This document shows, piece by piece, positions 24,691 to 35,117 of a stretch of DNA of 64,000 nucleotides. The notes under the pieces are model-generated. The model saw only the letters and a list, made by a program, of their open reading frames with translations, searched no databases and was not told the DNA's origin. This DNA is from Sphagnum compactum (lineage: Eukaryota; Bryophyta; Sphagnopsida; Sphagnales). Location of the stretch: positions 16,916,213-16,980,212 of the forward strand of contig OZ234493.1 of NCBI GenBank assembly GCA_965153455.1, written 5' to 3'. Positions within the stretch are counted from its first letter, which is position 1. Each line of letters opens with the position of its first letter. Both the position numbers and the translations under genes were made by a program.

Positions 24691-24869
24691 CGAGGTTAGG
24701 TTTTAAAGTTTAAGGTTTAAATTTTAGGTTTATGTTAGGGTTTTAGGTTTAACACTTAGGCTTAGGTTTAAAGTTCATTTTAAAGGTTTTACATATAGGT
24801 TTTACGGGGTAGGTTTAGGTTTTTTAGTTTTTTAAAAATATAATTTTTTTGGGTTTGGGTTTGGTGTTT
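24690..24869. repeat. TTTAGG-rich degenerate repeat, left part
   Basis: Short variants of 'ttaggttta' and 'tttagggtt' run up to the CACTA element; the same kind of sequence resumes at 26410-26520. Removing the CACTA element makes it one continuous tract of roughly 300 bp inside the Harbinger coding region, either a repeat-rich intron or an earlier insertion. Confidence 0.6.
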
Positions 24870-24903
24870 AAGCATTATAAGAAAACATGATTTTTTATAA
24901 AGT

Positions 24904-25160
24904 CCAACTTGACTAAAATGTTCACATTGACCAAGGGTGATGGTCGTTTTGACTAAAAGCATGGGGCATGAAAAACACAAGTTACTTTTGACCAAAACAT
25001 TTGGCTTAAATGACCTTTTTGACCATGTGACAAACCAAACATCTGGTCAAAAGGTTAAAGGTCCATCAAGATGACCAAAGCTTAGTCAAATCAACCATAC
25101 TCAATGGCCATTGTGATTTACAATTAGTCAAATTTGACATTTAACCAAATCAACCATACT
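24904..25160. repeat. CACTA left subterminal repeats (TTGACC/TTGACT words)
   Basis: About nine copies of TTGACY or its complement occur here and several more at 26277-26376 near the other end. In this setting they are best read as transposase-binding subterminal repeats of the CACTA element. They also match the plant W-box core, but no gene is adjacent. Confidence 0.65.
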
Positions 25161-25170
25161 AATTTGATTA

Positions 25171-25860
25171 TTTAACTTACACATTAATTTTGTTTAGGTA
25201 CATACCAAACCTAAGTTCATAACTAGTAGGCCATAGGTTAAGCATATTACACCTAGTAAGTATTTATAAACTTTAATAGGTTGCCTACATGTTACTTTTA
25301 ATACCTAGAATTGATAGTAATTTATAATAATTAATAGTAGTCAATATATAATTATTGACAAGTGATTATTTTAAACTAATTTGTTAGTTAATAATAATTC
25401 ATAATTAATAATAAATAGTATTATTAAATAACCAATAATCAGTAATTAATACTAAATAATCAATAAATAATAATAAATATTAGATAAATATTTATCAATA
25501 ATCAGCCATTTATATTGAAAATGTATCAAATAATAATAGATAATCACTAATCAATTTTTAATATTTAGTAATTGATAGGAAATAATAAACTATTAATCAT
25601 TGATATTATTTATTTATAATTGATAATAATTAATCATTCATTGCTATTTATTTTAATTAATTAATTATTAATTAAATTAATAATATGTAGTAGCCTATTA
25701 GGCATAGATACTTCCATGTTATCTAGGTAGATATTTGGTACATGGTATAACGTCCTGCTTAAATAAGTAATACAAAAATATTGAAATTCATTGATGAATG
25801 TTATAATATGTACATCAAAACAAAAAAATTCAATCAAACTTATTACAATATGATGACAAA
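25171..25860. other. AT-rich interior of the CACTA element
   Basis: Mostly 'taataatta'-type low-complexity DNA with no open frame. Confidence 0.6.
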
Positions 25861-25872
25861 AGTTTTCAACTT

Positions 25873-26105
25873 TTGAAGTGGTAGTTCAATGGTAAGGACT
25901 TGATTTCTCAAAGTGAAGGTGAAGAGTTCAAGTCCTCACACATACAACATCGATTACCTAGGCTACCTTGGTTTTAGATGGTTTAGATAACTAGACTAGG
26001 CCACCTCGGCAAGTAGGTCTAAAGTTGGCCACCTAGCTTAGGCTACATAGTTTAAGGGGCCTTGGCTTAAATAAGGTAGGTAGGTAACTTATTTTATTTT
26101 ATTTT
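25873..26105 (+). mobile_element. tRNA-derived SINE-like element
   Basis: A tRNA-like head has an A box TAGTTCAATGG at 25882-25892 (exact fit to TRGYNNANNNG) and a B box AGTTCAAGTCC at 25925-25935 (one mismatch), 32 nt apart. The B box is the loop of a plausible T-arm (gtgaag/cctcac). An unrelated body follows and ends in a TTATTTTATTTTATTTTG tail at 26089-26105. No clear target duplication. It sits inside the CACTA element and so would be younger than it. Confidence 0.5.
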
Positions 26106-26409
26106 GTACATTAATTATTGGGTAATGTAGGTAGTTAAATTTATTAACTAATAGATAAATCAATATGATTATAATACATTATATATTATATTATATTATA
26201 CATTAAAACTAAATAATATATAGTTGCTTTCAAATATTGTTTACTAGTAAAAAATACAATAAAAAACCAACCAAAAAGACTTAGTCAAAATGGCTAGGTC
26301 CAAAATGACTTGTCCAAGATGCCACCTTGGTCAAGTTGAATGGGGGCCATTTGTGGTACCTTTTGACCAATTTTCCCATTCAAAAAACCTTTGTTTTCTT
26401 GTAGTGAAG

Positions 26410-26520
26410 GTTAAGGTTTATGTCTAAGGTTTTAGGTTTAATGTTTAGGTCATATACAAACCCAATTGTTTAGGATTTTAAGTTTAGGTTTAGGGTTGTG
26501 CATAAAATTTTAAGGTTTTG
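26410..26520. repeat. TTTAGG-rich degenerate repeat, right part
   Basis: Continuation of the tract at 24690-24869 on the other side of the CACTA insertion. Confidence 0.55.
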
Positions 26521-26529
26521 GTTTTTTCG

Positions 26530-26787
26530 AAAGGTGGTTAAACTGATTTGCAATAAAATCATGCATGTTTTCAAATTAAAATGGAATGGGGCATTGGAGG
26601 ATTGAAATCCAAGTGGAGAAGGCTAATGAAATGTTTTGAGTCAATAAAGGAAAAGTATAATCATTTGTTTATGACTACTACATTATTGATTAACCTTTTA
26701 CACGTGCATTGCCAAGATTTCACAATTGAAATTTTTGGCAAACACCATAATGACTTAACAAAACATGGTTGGGATGGTGACTATTGA
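26530..26787 (+). pseudogene. PIF/Harbinger transposase fragment, C-terminal part
   Basis: Open frame reading FQIKMEWGIGGLKSKWRRLM, then SIKEKYNHLF and DFTIEIFGKH before a TGA. The VEWGIGGLKxKWRRL segment directly follows an NKMH-like motif in Harbinger transposases; such a motif ends the upstream fragment at about 24665, so the two were once contiguous or separated by an intron. Confidence 0.7.
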
Positions 26788-27480
26788 CTAAAGGTTTAAC
26801 AAATCCTTGACCCTAGCCTTGAATTTTGCATTTGTAATGATTTCATACTCTCTAATAGCCCTCAAATTGGCTATTTTGAATGCATATTTTTTCTGCCTTA
26901 ACATCTACCTTTGCCCTTAACAAAGTTTTTCATCCCTCCACACTGGCTTCTAATTTGTTGGCGATAGTGGCAAGGCTCTTTGATTATGGTTACAACATCT
27001 CCGATGTGGTCATTGGCCTTTCAATTGATGTGCTTTTAGATGTGGTAGGACGTATAGATGATGACCATGTTATCTCACTTGATGTATGGTTAAGAGTAGG
27101 GTTAAGAAAGGAGTGATGAGATGGACCAATTGTACCTTCCATCAAATTCTACTACCTTTTCAATACATTCCATGTTGCAGGTCCATCAATTGATTTGAGT
27201 TGTGCCAAAACCTAATCATTTTGCAAATAACCATTTATGCACCTTCTTCATTAGTTGTGCATGTCTTTAGCTCTTTCAATGTATCTCATAGTTTATCTTT
27301 TAAGCTCACTTCTTGGAAAGAAAAATTATGGAATTCCAACATGTAATTTGCATAGACGACCTTCCAAACTTGGCTAGGTACAAATTGTGTCACATTTTTA
27401 AAAATCTCAATTATAAAACATAGAGTGACGGTTGTAGGAGCTAGTTAGGTACCTCAAATGAAAATAATCCACAATGCACC
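26788..27480. other. Spacer, no gene supported
   Basis: A 78-codon frame at 26880-27116 has no recognisable domain and may be downstream sequence of the Harbinger element. Nothing else seen. Confidence 0.45.
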
Positions 27481-27485
27481 TAGGG

Positions 27486-28303
27486 TGTCGCAACCCCACT
27501 TTGGGCAAAGTGTGAGGATACAACTCACGCTCCCAAAGTTGGGGACTTGGAGTCCTCCGGGACTCCTGAAAACTTGGAGTTCGATTATAGGGGTCAAAAC
27601 ACCTTGCACTGAGGAGTTATTTATATCAATGGAAAGGTCTTGAAGTGTAGATGTCGAAAATGGCCTCGCATGAGCCATTTGGACATTTGCAGCCCAAGTT
27701 ATGGGCAAAAGAAAGGCCGGGAGTCAAACTGGCAGTTTGACTTCCGACCACTAAAAGTCGGGAATTGACTTGATTCCGGTGTGTGCAGGTAAAGTGCAAC
27801 ACACCATTGGAAAGATCTCAAGGAGAGATACAACTTTGGTTTAGACCTCACTTCAATCGAAGGTCGGAGCCGGGAGATATTTGCTCCCACAGTCCCGGGA
27901 GTCCAAACCGGGACAATTTTGGGACTCCTCCTTGGGAATCCCGGGAAAAAGTGCCATTCGGACGTAGCCTCGATAGAAAGCTGCAGAGAATACTATATGG
28001 GGGAAGGTGGTGGCTTCCCCCGAGTCCGGGCCGTGGTGAGTCAAGTGAGTCCAAGGTTGCCCGTGGCTTGTCCTAGCACCAAAGTGATCCAGAAAGTGGT
28101 ATAACCAACTTGTGGTTGGTTTTGATGCAGATTTGAGTAGGTGAAAAGCTTCTCACTCTTCTTAGTCCACCCCGAGGCTTCAGCACGACCCTCTACCCCT
28201 CTTAATGCTGAAGGCTAGGAGCGTGCCCCGAGTCTTTCCCTTTTCCGCAACTTGAAACAAGTTAACCCAACTTGGGGCTAACTAGGGACTTGGGAGCGCG
28301 TCA
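27486..28303 (+). mobile_element. Solo LTR (family with TGTCGCAACC start), 818 bp
   Basis: The element starts TGTCGCAACC and ends GCGCGTCA, so it has TG...CA ends, and is flanked by a perfect 5-bp duplication TAGGG (27481-27485 and 28304-28308). It is richer in G+C than its surroundings, full of 'gggagtc' words and without a coding frame. Related copies occur at 40883-41356, 46937-47714 and, inverted, 47716-48620. TG...CA ends with a 5-bp duplication fit a solo LTR left by recombination. The orientation is arbitrary, taken from the TGTCGC end. Confidence 0.75.
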
Positions 28304-28308
28304 TAGGG

Positions 28309-30561
28309 GCTTTGTCTTTATGAGGTGCCTTTGTGGGCCTTTTACTAGTTAGTATTTCATAATCATTTTGTTGGGTCATGAGTGGGTCAAGGTCAAATCC
28401 CTCCACACTTAGTTGACCTTGAAATGTGCTTAAATCAATGGAAATAGTTAACATAATTTGTAGCTTTATACAAAGGAAAAATATTTAGGGTTTGACAAAA
28501 ATTGAAAGAGACCAAGTTTAGGGTTAAGGTTTTGAAACCAAAATTTATAGCTGCCAACAAGCATAAAAATGTGTTACATAAGTAAAAAAACATAAACAAA
28601 AAACATATAGTCCAAAATATACATAAAATAAAACAAAGGAAAAGGTTTTAGGGTTTGGTAGCTTCAAGATTTTGCAAAAACTAAAAGAGACCAGGTTTAA
28701 GGTTAATCAATTGAGACTAAAATCTATAGTTGCCAACATGCAAATATAGGATGTCTTATCGAATTAAAAGGACAAAGACAGAAAGTCATATAACCAAAAT
28801 TATACATAAAAGAAAACAAAGGATAGGGGTTGAAGGTTTGATGACTTTAAGGTTTGACAACAACTTAATGAAGTGAGGTTTAGGGTTTACATTTTGAGAC
28901 CAGATTTGTAGCTTTAGGGTTTGACAAAAAATGAAAGAGATAAGGTTTAGGGTAGTGATTTTGAAAGTAAGTTTGTAGTTGCCAATAGGCATAGAAAGGA
29001 TGTGTGACAAAATTACAAAAATGAAAAAACGAAATTTTATTTCCATTCAACGTTGTAAAGAATTTATGCCCGTTTAAAACTAGAAAATTATAATTCAACA
29101 CATGGATGTAGCAAGGAGGTTATTCCACATTATATAGAGTACATCCAAAGAATCACTTTTTGCATCATAAATGTGGGAATAAACTAGATCAATTGGATCC
29201 AAACACATCTTCAAAGGTTGAAGCTCAACAATTCAAAGCACATTTGGAATGATTGCCTTAGGGTACCACTAGTGGCAAGGTGTTGGAAGTAGGACCTATG
29301 GTTAATTCTCACTACCTCCAATGCATTCCAAGGAAGGCTCTTGCCTACAATTGTTACCCATGCCTTATTCACTCAATGAAAATGCCAAAGCATTGAAGGC
29401 ATCAAGGGCAATCGGGTGAAAATGTGTTGCATAACAATAAAATCTAGGAGAGATACTAGAAGAAAAAGGGCAAAATGTAACCAATTGATTTATGACTATG
29501 TGCGACTAAGTGTCACATACAACTAACCCCAGTAAGTTTTGCAATTATTTTTTTAAATTGATACATTTGGGTAACTTTTACAACTAATCTACAACTTATG
29601 ATTTGTAGCAATATTTTCATCCTAGATGGGTGGTGTATGGCCCATTAGTTGCAAAAGTAACCAAAAATTGGTAGCACTCATAAGCTTAATGGGCAAAAAC
29701 CCAATCAAAGGAGCCACCCAAGTGAGTGGACATTCCTTAAAACCGCATGTTTGAAAGATCACAAGTGAAACATAATAGTTTGGATTGTCATAATTTTTTT
29801 CGGAATATTTTCTATTAATTGCAAAGTTTACATGCTCAAATTTTGACACAAATCAAAAATGTTTTAGCATGTTCAAAGCACTCAAACCTTTGTTTTTTTC
29901 AAATGTTTTTGTTTTTTGCCAAATGTCCACCACTCCTTCTGAAAATTAAAGAGGATCTTAACATTAACAACTAAAAGGGAAAAAGGATTTGAACTAATGA
30001 AAATTATTTATGCCTCCTACACAAATGTGCCAATGATGTGGCACCTATGTGGCACTTACATGGTAGTTAATAACACATTGGGAACGTACATTCCTTTGTT
30101 TTGGAACTTTCCATGTTCTCACATGGGAACATGAGGAATGTGGGGAACCTGTGAACAGGCAAAATGAGGGGAATGGGGGAATGTGCAAACATACAAATAG
30201 TTCAGAACATTTTGGGGACATGGGAAATGAGAACTGAACAAACTAAAACATATTGGGCACATGGGAAAATCACATATTTATCCAACCTAGACAAACTAGG
30301 CCCATGTTCAAACCATGGTTAGTTGGGTGTAACCGCTAGTTCCTAGCTCATTAACAATTCAAAATCAAAGAATCACCAGTTGCAGTCATTTCAAAATCCT
30401 CAAATCCTGTCTAGTTTGCAATAAAGAATTGGCAATTTTTGTACCAAATTTTTGGCCACATTAAATGTTTTTATCAACAATTATTCAAAACCAAGTCCAT
30501 CATTTTTCTTCTTCTAATTGCATTTCAAATACCTTGCCAAACGGTGGTTTAGAATTAAAGG
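28309..30561. other. Repeat-rich anonymous DNA
   Basis: 28440-29010 holds about four degenerate units with the words 'ttagggtttgacaaaaa', 'gaaagaga', 'aggtttagggt' and 'gttgccaa', roughly 70-185 bp apart. The rest has only chance frames, and I see no gene. Confidence 0.5.
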
Positions 30562-30682
30562 TATAGGAGAAAGGTCTGAAAATAGACCCTTCCAGATTTG
30601 AAATTTCAACCCTAAAAGCTAATAGGCCAAGGGAATGAGTCAAAAATCTGGAAGGGTCTTTTTTTCAGACCTTCACCTACAT
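30562..30682. repeat. Imperfect hairpin, 27-28 bp arms, about 46-nt loop
   Basis: Left arm 30572-30598 and right arm 30645-30672 are complementary except for one mismatch and one indel; weaker pairing continues about 10 bp outward. The arm core is agacccttccagatt. The size suits a microRNA precursor or a very small MITE remnant. Strand and function are unknown. Confidence 0.6.
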
Positions 30683-32941
30683 AAAGGCCAGCTTGATTTT
30701 TCTTTCTCCTTCCTTTTACAAATTCAGATATATTTTTTTAAATGGAACAAGATGTAGATAAGTAAAAGATAAAGGAATGAGTTTGAAAACTTACCTTCCA
30801 AAATGTGGAAGGTCCAGTACATTTCAAAAGGTACAATGCAAAATTCAGGGCAGTGAGTGTCCTGAAAATACAAAAGAAAAAATCAAGCTGAAATTTACGG
30901 AACAACAAAGGGATGGTTCATGGAACTTGCAGGAATAATTTCAAGTAAACTTGCAAATACATTTTAAATGATAATGCTCATGGTACAAACTATTTAAAAA
31001 GGTGATAACAATGTTTTTTGTTCAATTCGCGATGTTGCTCAAGTGGTGACAGTCAATAAATATATATAATAAAATTTGGAAATATTCAAAATTTGAAAGT
31101 ATAAAATATTAAATCACCCTTTCACATATTGTAGGCACTTATGGTGACTTTTTGTGATTTTTTTTAAAATGAGAGAATTCTTAATAGATTTTTTTTTGAA
31201 AATGTTTTTCACAAAATGGAAAAAATAAACCCAAAAAAATCATTGGGTGGTAAGTTAGAATTTCACTTGCACGAAATTATATCTTGCAAAACCAACTATT
31301 TTTCCCAAATAACTATTACTTTTTGCAACTAATGATTTGCCTACCAGGACACTGAAGATTTGAAACATGGGAAACAATTTTCAACTAATAATCTAAATAG
31401 AAGCATGTGCATTTCATAACATGAAATCATGATGAATAAAAATTATAAACATAAAATTATCATCACATTATTAAAAAACACAAATAGGCATCGACATGAT
31501 AAAAAATTATTCATAACATGATATCATAGGTAAACATAAATTGCCATGTGACATGATCTTTGACATCACAAGTTGTTGCGTATCATTTTGGTGGGTATCA
31601 ACTAGTTTCAAGATTTTAAAATTGTAGGTGGATCACCCATCTCACAAATAATAGATAATTTTTTTAATAAATTAAAATATGGAATCTACATTAATGAAAA
31701 TTGAAATGATTTCATGGAAACCTATAGGATCAAAGAATTTATTTTAATATTTTAGAATTTAAAAAAGAATGAAAATATATTAATATTTCACTCTTATATC
31801 AATTTGATAATCATTGGTAGCATAAAATAATGCAAAGTTAAAATAAATTAATTTTAATGATGACAGTTCATTAAAGTTACCCTATTAGATACCCTAATTT
31901 TGGCAAGACAACCTTAGATTTCATAAGTTGTGATTCTAGAGGTTGTCATTTCAACTATTCCAAATTGGAATATGTTTAGCTTATTCTCAAGTAAAGAAGC
32001 ATAGAAGAAATCTTTTTGGCTTTGTGCTTTTTCAAAAGTGTTTTTTTCAACATCATGCTCATCAACAAATTTTCAATACCTTTTCCACCAACATGCATCC
32101 CATTTTTAAAAATTGAATTAAGTTCAGTTTTAATCTAATTTATTGAATTGAATTAAAATTAAAATTAAAATTCATTGAAATTTCAATTCAATGAATTTGA
32201 ATTAAATTTTTTAATTCAATTAATTTAAATTTTTTGAATCCAATTCAATTCAAGTTGTATGCAATGTCATTGGATATTTTGATTCAAATGGAACTTACTT
32301 TCCACAAAATCAAAATTTTAATTTATCAATCGATCATCCCTAGTAAAACACAACAATGTGGAGGCCAAGTTAATAATAATGCATTTTTTGTTGCATTTGT
32401 TGGCCTTGCCTACCAATGCAAGGATATTATGTTTAGATTCATTATAGAATATAGTAGTTTGATCATCATATGGAAAAAAAACTCGAGGCTTCAAGACCTG
32501 GGGTGTTTGTTGCGTGGGCAAGGAGAAACTCAAAGGCCTTGCGCCCCCGATTCTTGAACATTTGAACAAAAGAAACCCAAGGCTTGCAAGCTTCGGGTGC
32601 TTTTTGTTTTCTCAAGAAGAAAATTGGGGGTGCAAGGCCCCCAGTTGCTTAAGGAAAAGAAGAAAACAAAATCCTAGGGCTTGAGACCCCAAGTGCTTTT
32701 GAAAGTTTGGGAAAAACTTTCAAAAGCTTAAAAGAAAAGTTTTTTACACCCTAAAAAAAACTTAAAAAAAGTTTCTAACACCTCAAGAAAGTAAATAAGA
32801 AAGAAACACAAAGGTTAAGGGAAGAAGAAACTTACCTCTTCATTAGAGTGTGTTTGGTTTGGGGAAGCCTCTTCTTACAAAATGCAAAACACATTCATTT
32901 ATACATCACAAAACCCTAAAGGAGTTCGTTTTGGGAACATG
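30683..32941. other. AT-rich spacer with an AATT tract and a ~100-bp repeat
   Basis: 32120-32250 is an AATT-rich low-complexity run. 32470-32720 has three loosely repeated units, each with a variant of 'aaggcttgcaagc', 'gggtgctttt' and a C- or G-run, spaced near 95-100 bp. No gene is supported, including the 107-codon frame at 32234-32557. Confidence 0.45.
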
Positions 32942-33208
32942 TGTCATGGCCTAGGATATTTTGGGATACTTTTGACAATGTCATGTCCTAAGATATTTTG
33001 GGATACTTTTGGCAATATCATGGCCTAGGATACTTTTAGATACTTTTGGCAATATCATGGCCTAGGAAATTTTGGGATTAGTATGGCTCAGGGTTATAAA
33101 AGGAGATAGTCTGGGGAACAACCCTTCAGCAGATCAACACCAGTTGATGGGTCAATAAAGCTTGTCTTGTCTTGTAATTCTCCACTTGTTTGTAATCGGT
33201 CCATAACA
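32942..33208 (+). repeat. Chromovirus LTR, left copy (267 bp)
   Basis: Ends TGTCATGG...CCATAACA. U3 has about 3.5 tandem 37-bp units with 'catggcctaggatattttgg'. TTATAAAAGG at 33094 is a TATA box and AATAAA lies at 33154. By eye it differs from the right LTR (40616-40882) at about 4 sites but from the middle LTR (34838-35104) at about a dozen. Confidence 0.9.
33128..33137 (+). promoter_or_regulatory. Predicted self-primer at the start of the chromovirus transcript
   Basis: AGCAGATCAA lies 30-35 bp past the TATA box, where transcription should begin, and is the exact reverse complement of TTGATCTGCT at 33211-33220, two bases after the LTR. A small hairpin (atcaac/gttgat) overlaps it. This is the layout of Tf1-type self-priming. 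Confidence 0.6.
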
Positions 33209-33210
33209 GT

Positions 33211-33220
33211 TTGATCTGCT
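33211..33220 (+). promoter_or_regulatory. Candidate primer-binding site (self-primed)
   Basis: TTGATCTGCT directly after the LTR and two spacer bases. It does not match the 3' end of the initiator tRNA usual for plant retroelements, but is complementary to 33128-33137. The same pair exists in the minus-strand element. Confidence 0.6.
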
Positions 33221-33384
33221 CCTTCTTCTTGTTTGTTTGTTTTGTTGTTTCAGTAAGTAACTAGAGGTATCTTGGAGTGAAACTTGGAAAGGTTATAGAA
33301 GACTATAGGACGCTTCTACTCTCAAAGTTTCAAAAGAAAAGGATATATTTTGTGAGAGTTAAGAGCTTTTGAAAACTTTGTGCC

Positions 33385-34001
33385 AGATCTGGTTTTTTGG
33401 TCATATCTCCTTTGTTTAAGCTTTTTTGGGCTTGTAACTTTGTGATCTTATAGATCATATAAGAATATATGTGTGAGAGAAATTTCATGTCATTTGGCCT
33501 TGTATTGAGAGAGATCCAAGCATCTGAAGTTTCAAGTGTAGATCTGGTTTTTTGGTGATATCTCCTTTGTTTAAGCTTTTTTGGGTCTGTAACTTTGTGA
33601 TCTTATAGATCATGTAGGAATATATGTGTGAGAGAAATTTCATGTCATTTGGACTTGTATTGAGAGAGATCCAAGCATCTGAAGTTTCAAGTGCAGATCT
33701 GGTTTTTTGGTCATATCTCCTTTGTTTAAGCTTTTTTGGGTCTGTAACTTTGTGATCTTATAGATCATATAGGAATATATGTGTGAGAGAAATTTCATGT
33801 CATTTGGACTTGTATTGAGAGAGATCCAAGCATCTGAAGTTTCAAGTGCAGATCTGATTTTTTGGTCATATCTCCTTTGTTTAAGTTTTTTTGGGTCTGT
33901 AACTTTGTGATCTTATAGATCATGTAGGAACATATGTGTGAGAGAAATTTCATGTCATTTGGACTTGTATTGAGAGAGATCCAAGCATCTGAAGTTTCAA
34001 G
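33385..34001 (+). repeat. 155-bp tandem repeat in the chromovirus leader, four units
   Basis: Units start at 33385, 33540, 33695 and 33850, each beginning agatctggttttttgg and ending near gaagtttcaag. The array lies between LTR and gag, and its inverted counterpart is 39825-40443. Confidence 0.9.
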
Positions 34002-34040
34002 TTTGAAGATTGAAAGCGCAAAAGTGTGAGAACTACCACC

Positions 34041-34835
34041 ATGGACAACTCAGAATCAAACATCGATCTCACTCAAATCCTCGCCGCCCTTCAGCACCTT
34101 CAACAAGAAAATGTCGTGCTTAGAGACTCGGTGACCCGCCTCCAAAATCAGCCACCACCTCCTGCCCCAGTACTTCCTGCTCTTGCAATGGCCGCCCCAG
34201 AACCCAAGATCAATCTGCCAGAAAAGTTTGATGGAACGCGCCTCAAATTTTGAGGCTTTGTCAGCCAGGTACGCCTGATCATGCAACTACACCCCCGTCA
34301 TTATTTTGATGACACCACTCGTGTAGGATTCGTTGGAACCCTACTCACTGGGATAGCAGCAGCATGGTTTGCTCCCATCCTGGAAACATCATCCCCTCTC
34401 CTACAAGATTTCAACGCCTTTATGGCGGAATTTGAAGCAGTATTTGGGGACAGTGACAAGGCCAGGACTTCAGCCAACAAGTTGCGTCGCCTCCAGCAAG
34501 GGACACGTTCGGCCATCGTTTACGCCTTAGAATTCAGGCAGTTTGCCTGCGACGTCAATTGGGGAGAAGCTGCCTTGATTGATCAGTTTCGCTGTGGGTT
34601 TCGTGATGATGTTCAAGATCTTTTGTTGACACTCGCAGACCCTTCTTCCTTCAGTGAAGCCATCACCCATGCAATTCGGTGCGATAATCGTCTGTTCGAA
34701 CGTCGCTAGGAAAAGAAAGTCACCTCCAACGCCCAGCTTTGGAACAATCGGCCTACTACGCTCCCCTTAGTTCCCTAAACAACACCAGTTGCGCAACCTG
34801 CCTCTTTTGGACCTGCTCCGATGCAGATCGACACA
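34041..34835 (+). pseudogene. Chromovirus gag, left (plus-strand) copy, truncated
   Basis: ATG at 34041 in an ACCACCATGG context. A short N-terminal coiled region is followed by a proline-rich stretch, LPEKFDGTRLKF, and the Gag capsid-like core (FVGTLLTGIAAAWFAP, then YALEFRQFACDVNWG, CDNRLFERR). An in-frame TGA at 34251 and TAG at 34707 break it, both shared with the right-hand copy. The sequence stops at gatcgacaca (34835), before the zinc knuckle. Confidence 0.85.
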
Positions 34836-34837
34836 TC

Positions 34838-35104
34838 TGTTATGGACCGACTACAAACAAGTGGAGAATTACAAGACAAGACAAGCTTTATTGACTCATC
34901 AACTGGTGTTGATCTGCTGAAGGGTTGTTCCCCAGACTATCTCCTTTTATAACCCTGAGCCATACTAGTCCCAAAATATCCTAGGCCATGATATTGCCGA
35001 AAGTATCCCAAAATATCCTAGGCCATGATATTGCCAAAAGTAACCCAAAATATCCTAGGACATGACATTGTCAAAAGTATCCCAAAATAGCCTAGGCCAT
35101 GACA
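34838..35104 (-). repeat. Chromovirus LTR, middle copy (3' LTR of minus-strand element)
   Basis: 267 bp with the same ends as the other LTRs. It differs from its partner LTR at 40616-40882 at about 11 of 267 sites by eye (about 4%), so the insertion is not very recent. Confidence 0.9.
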
Positions 35105-35117
35105 TTATCCTCTCCTC
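35105..35117 (-). promoter_or_regulatory. Polypurine tract
   Basis: On the minus strand GAGGAGAGGATAA directly precedes the 3' LTR; this is the plus-strand primer of reverse transcription. It overlaps the end of the integrase frame. Confidence 0.75.

Larger units (their letters stand above)
24873..26406. mobile_element. Non-autonomous CACTA (En/Spm-type) transposon, 1534 bp
   Basis: The right end read on the minus strand is CACTACAAGAAAAC, the standard plant CACTA terminus; the left end is CATTATAAGAAAAC, differing at two positions. The flanking bases are AAG on both sides (24870-24872 and 26407-26409), the 3-bp target duplication expected of this superfamily. Both subterminal regions are rich in TTGAC words in both orientations. 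There is no transposase gene. The interior is AT-rich and contains a SINE-like insert. Confidence 0.85.

Noticed and set aside
24904-25160. W-box cluster as a defence-gene promoter
   Set aside because: No gene lies next to it, and the words sit symmetrically near both ends of a CACTA element, where subterminal transposase sites are expected.
25873-25945. Functional tRNA gene
   Set aside because: The A and B boxes fit, but acceptor and anticodon stems do not form properly and a non-tRNA body follows.
27783-28076. 97-codon frame in the solo LTR as a gene
   Set aside because: It lies wholly inside the 818-bp LTR, has several overlapping frames on both strands owing to high G+C, and is not kept in the other copies.
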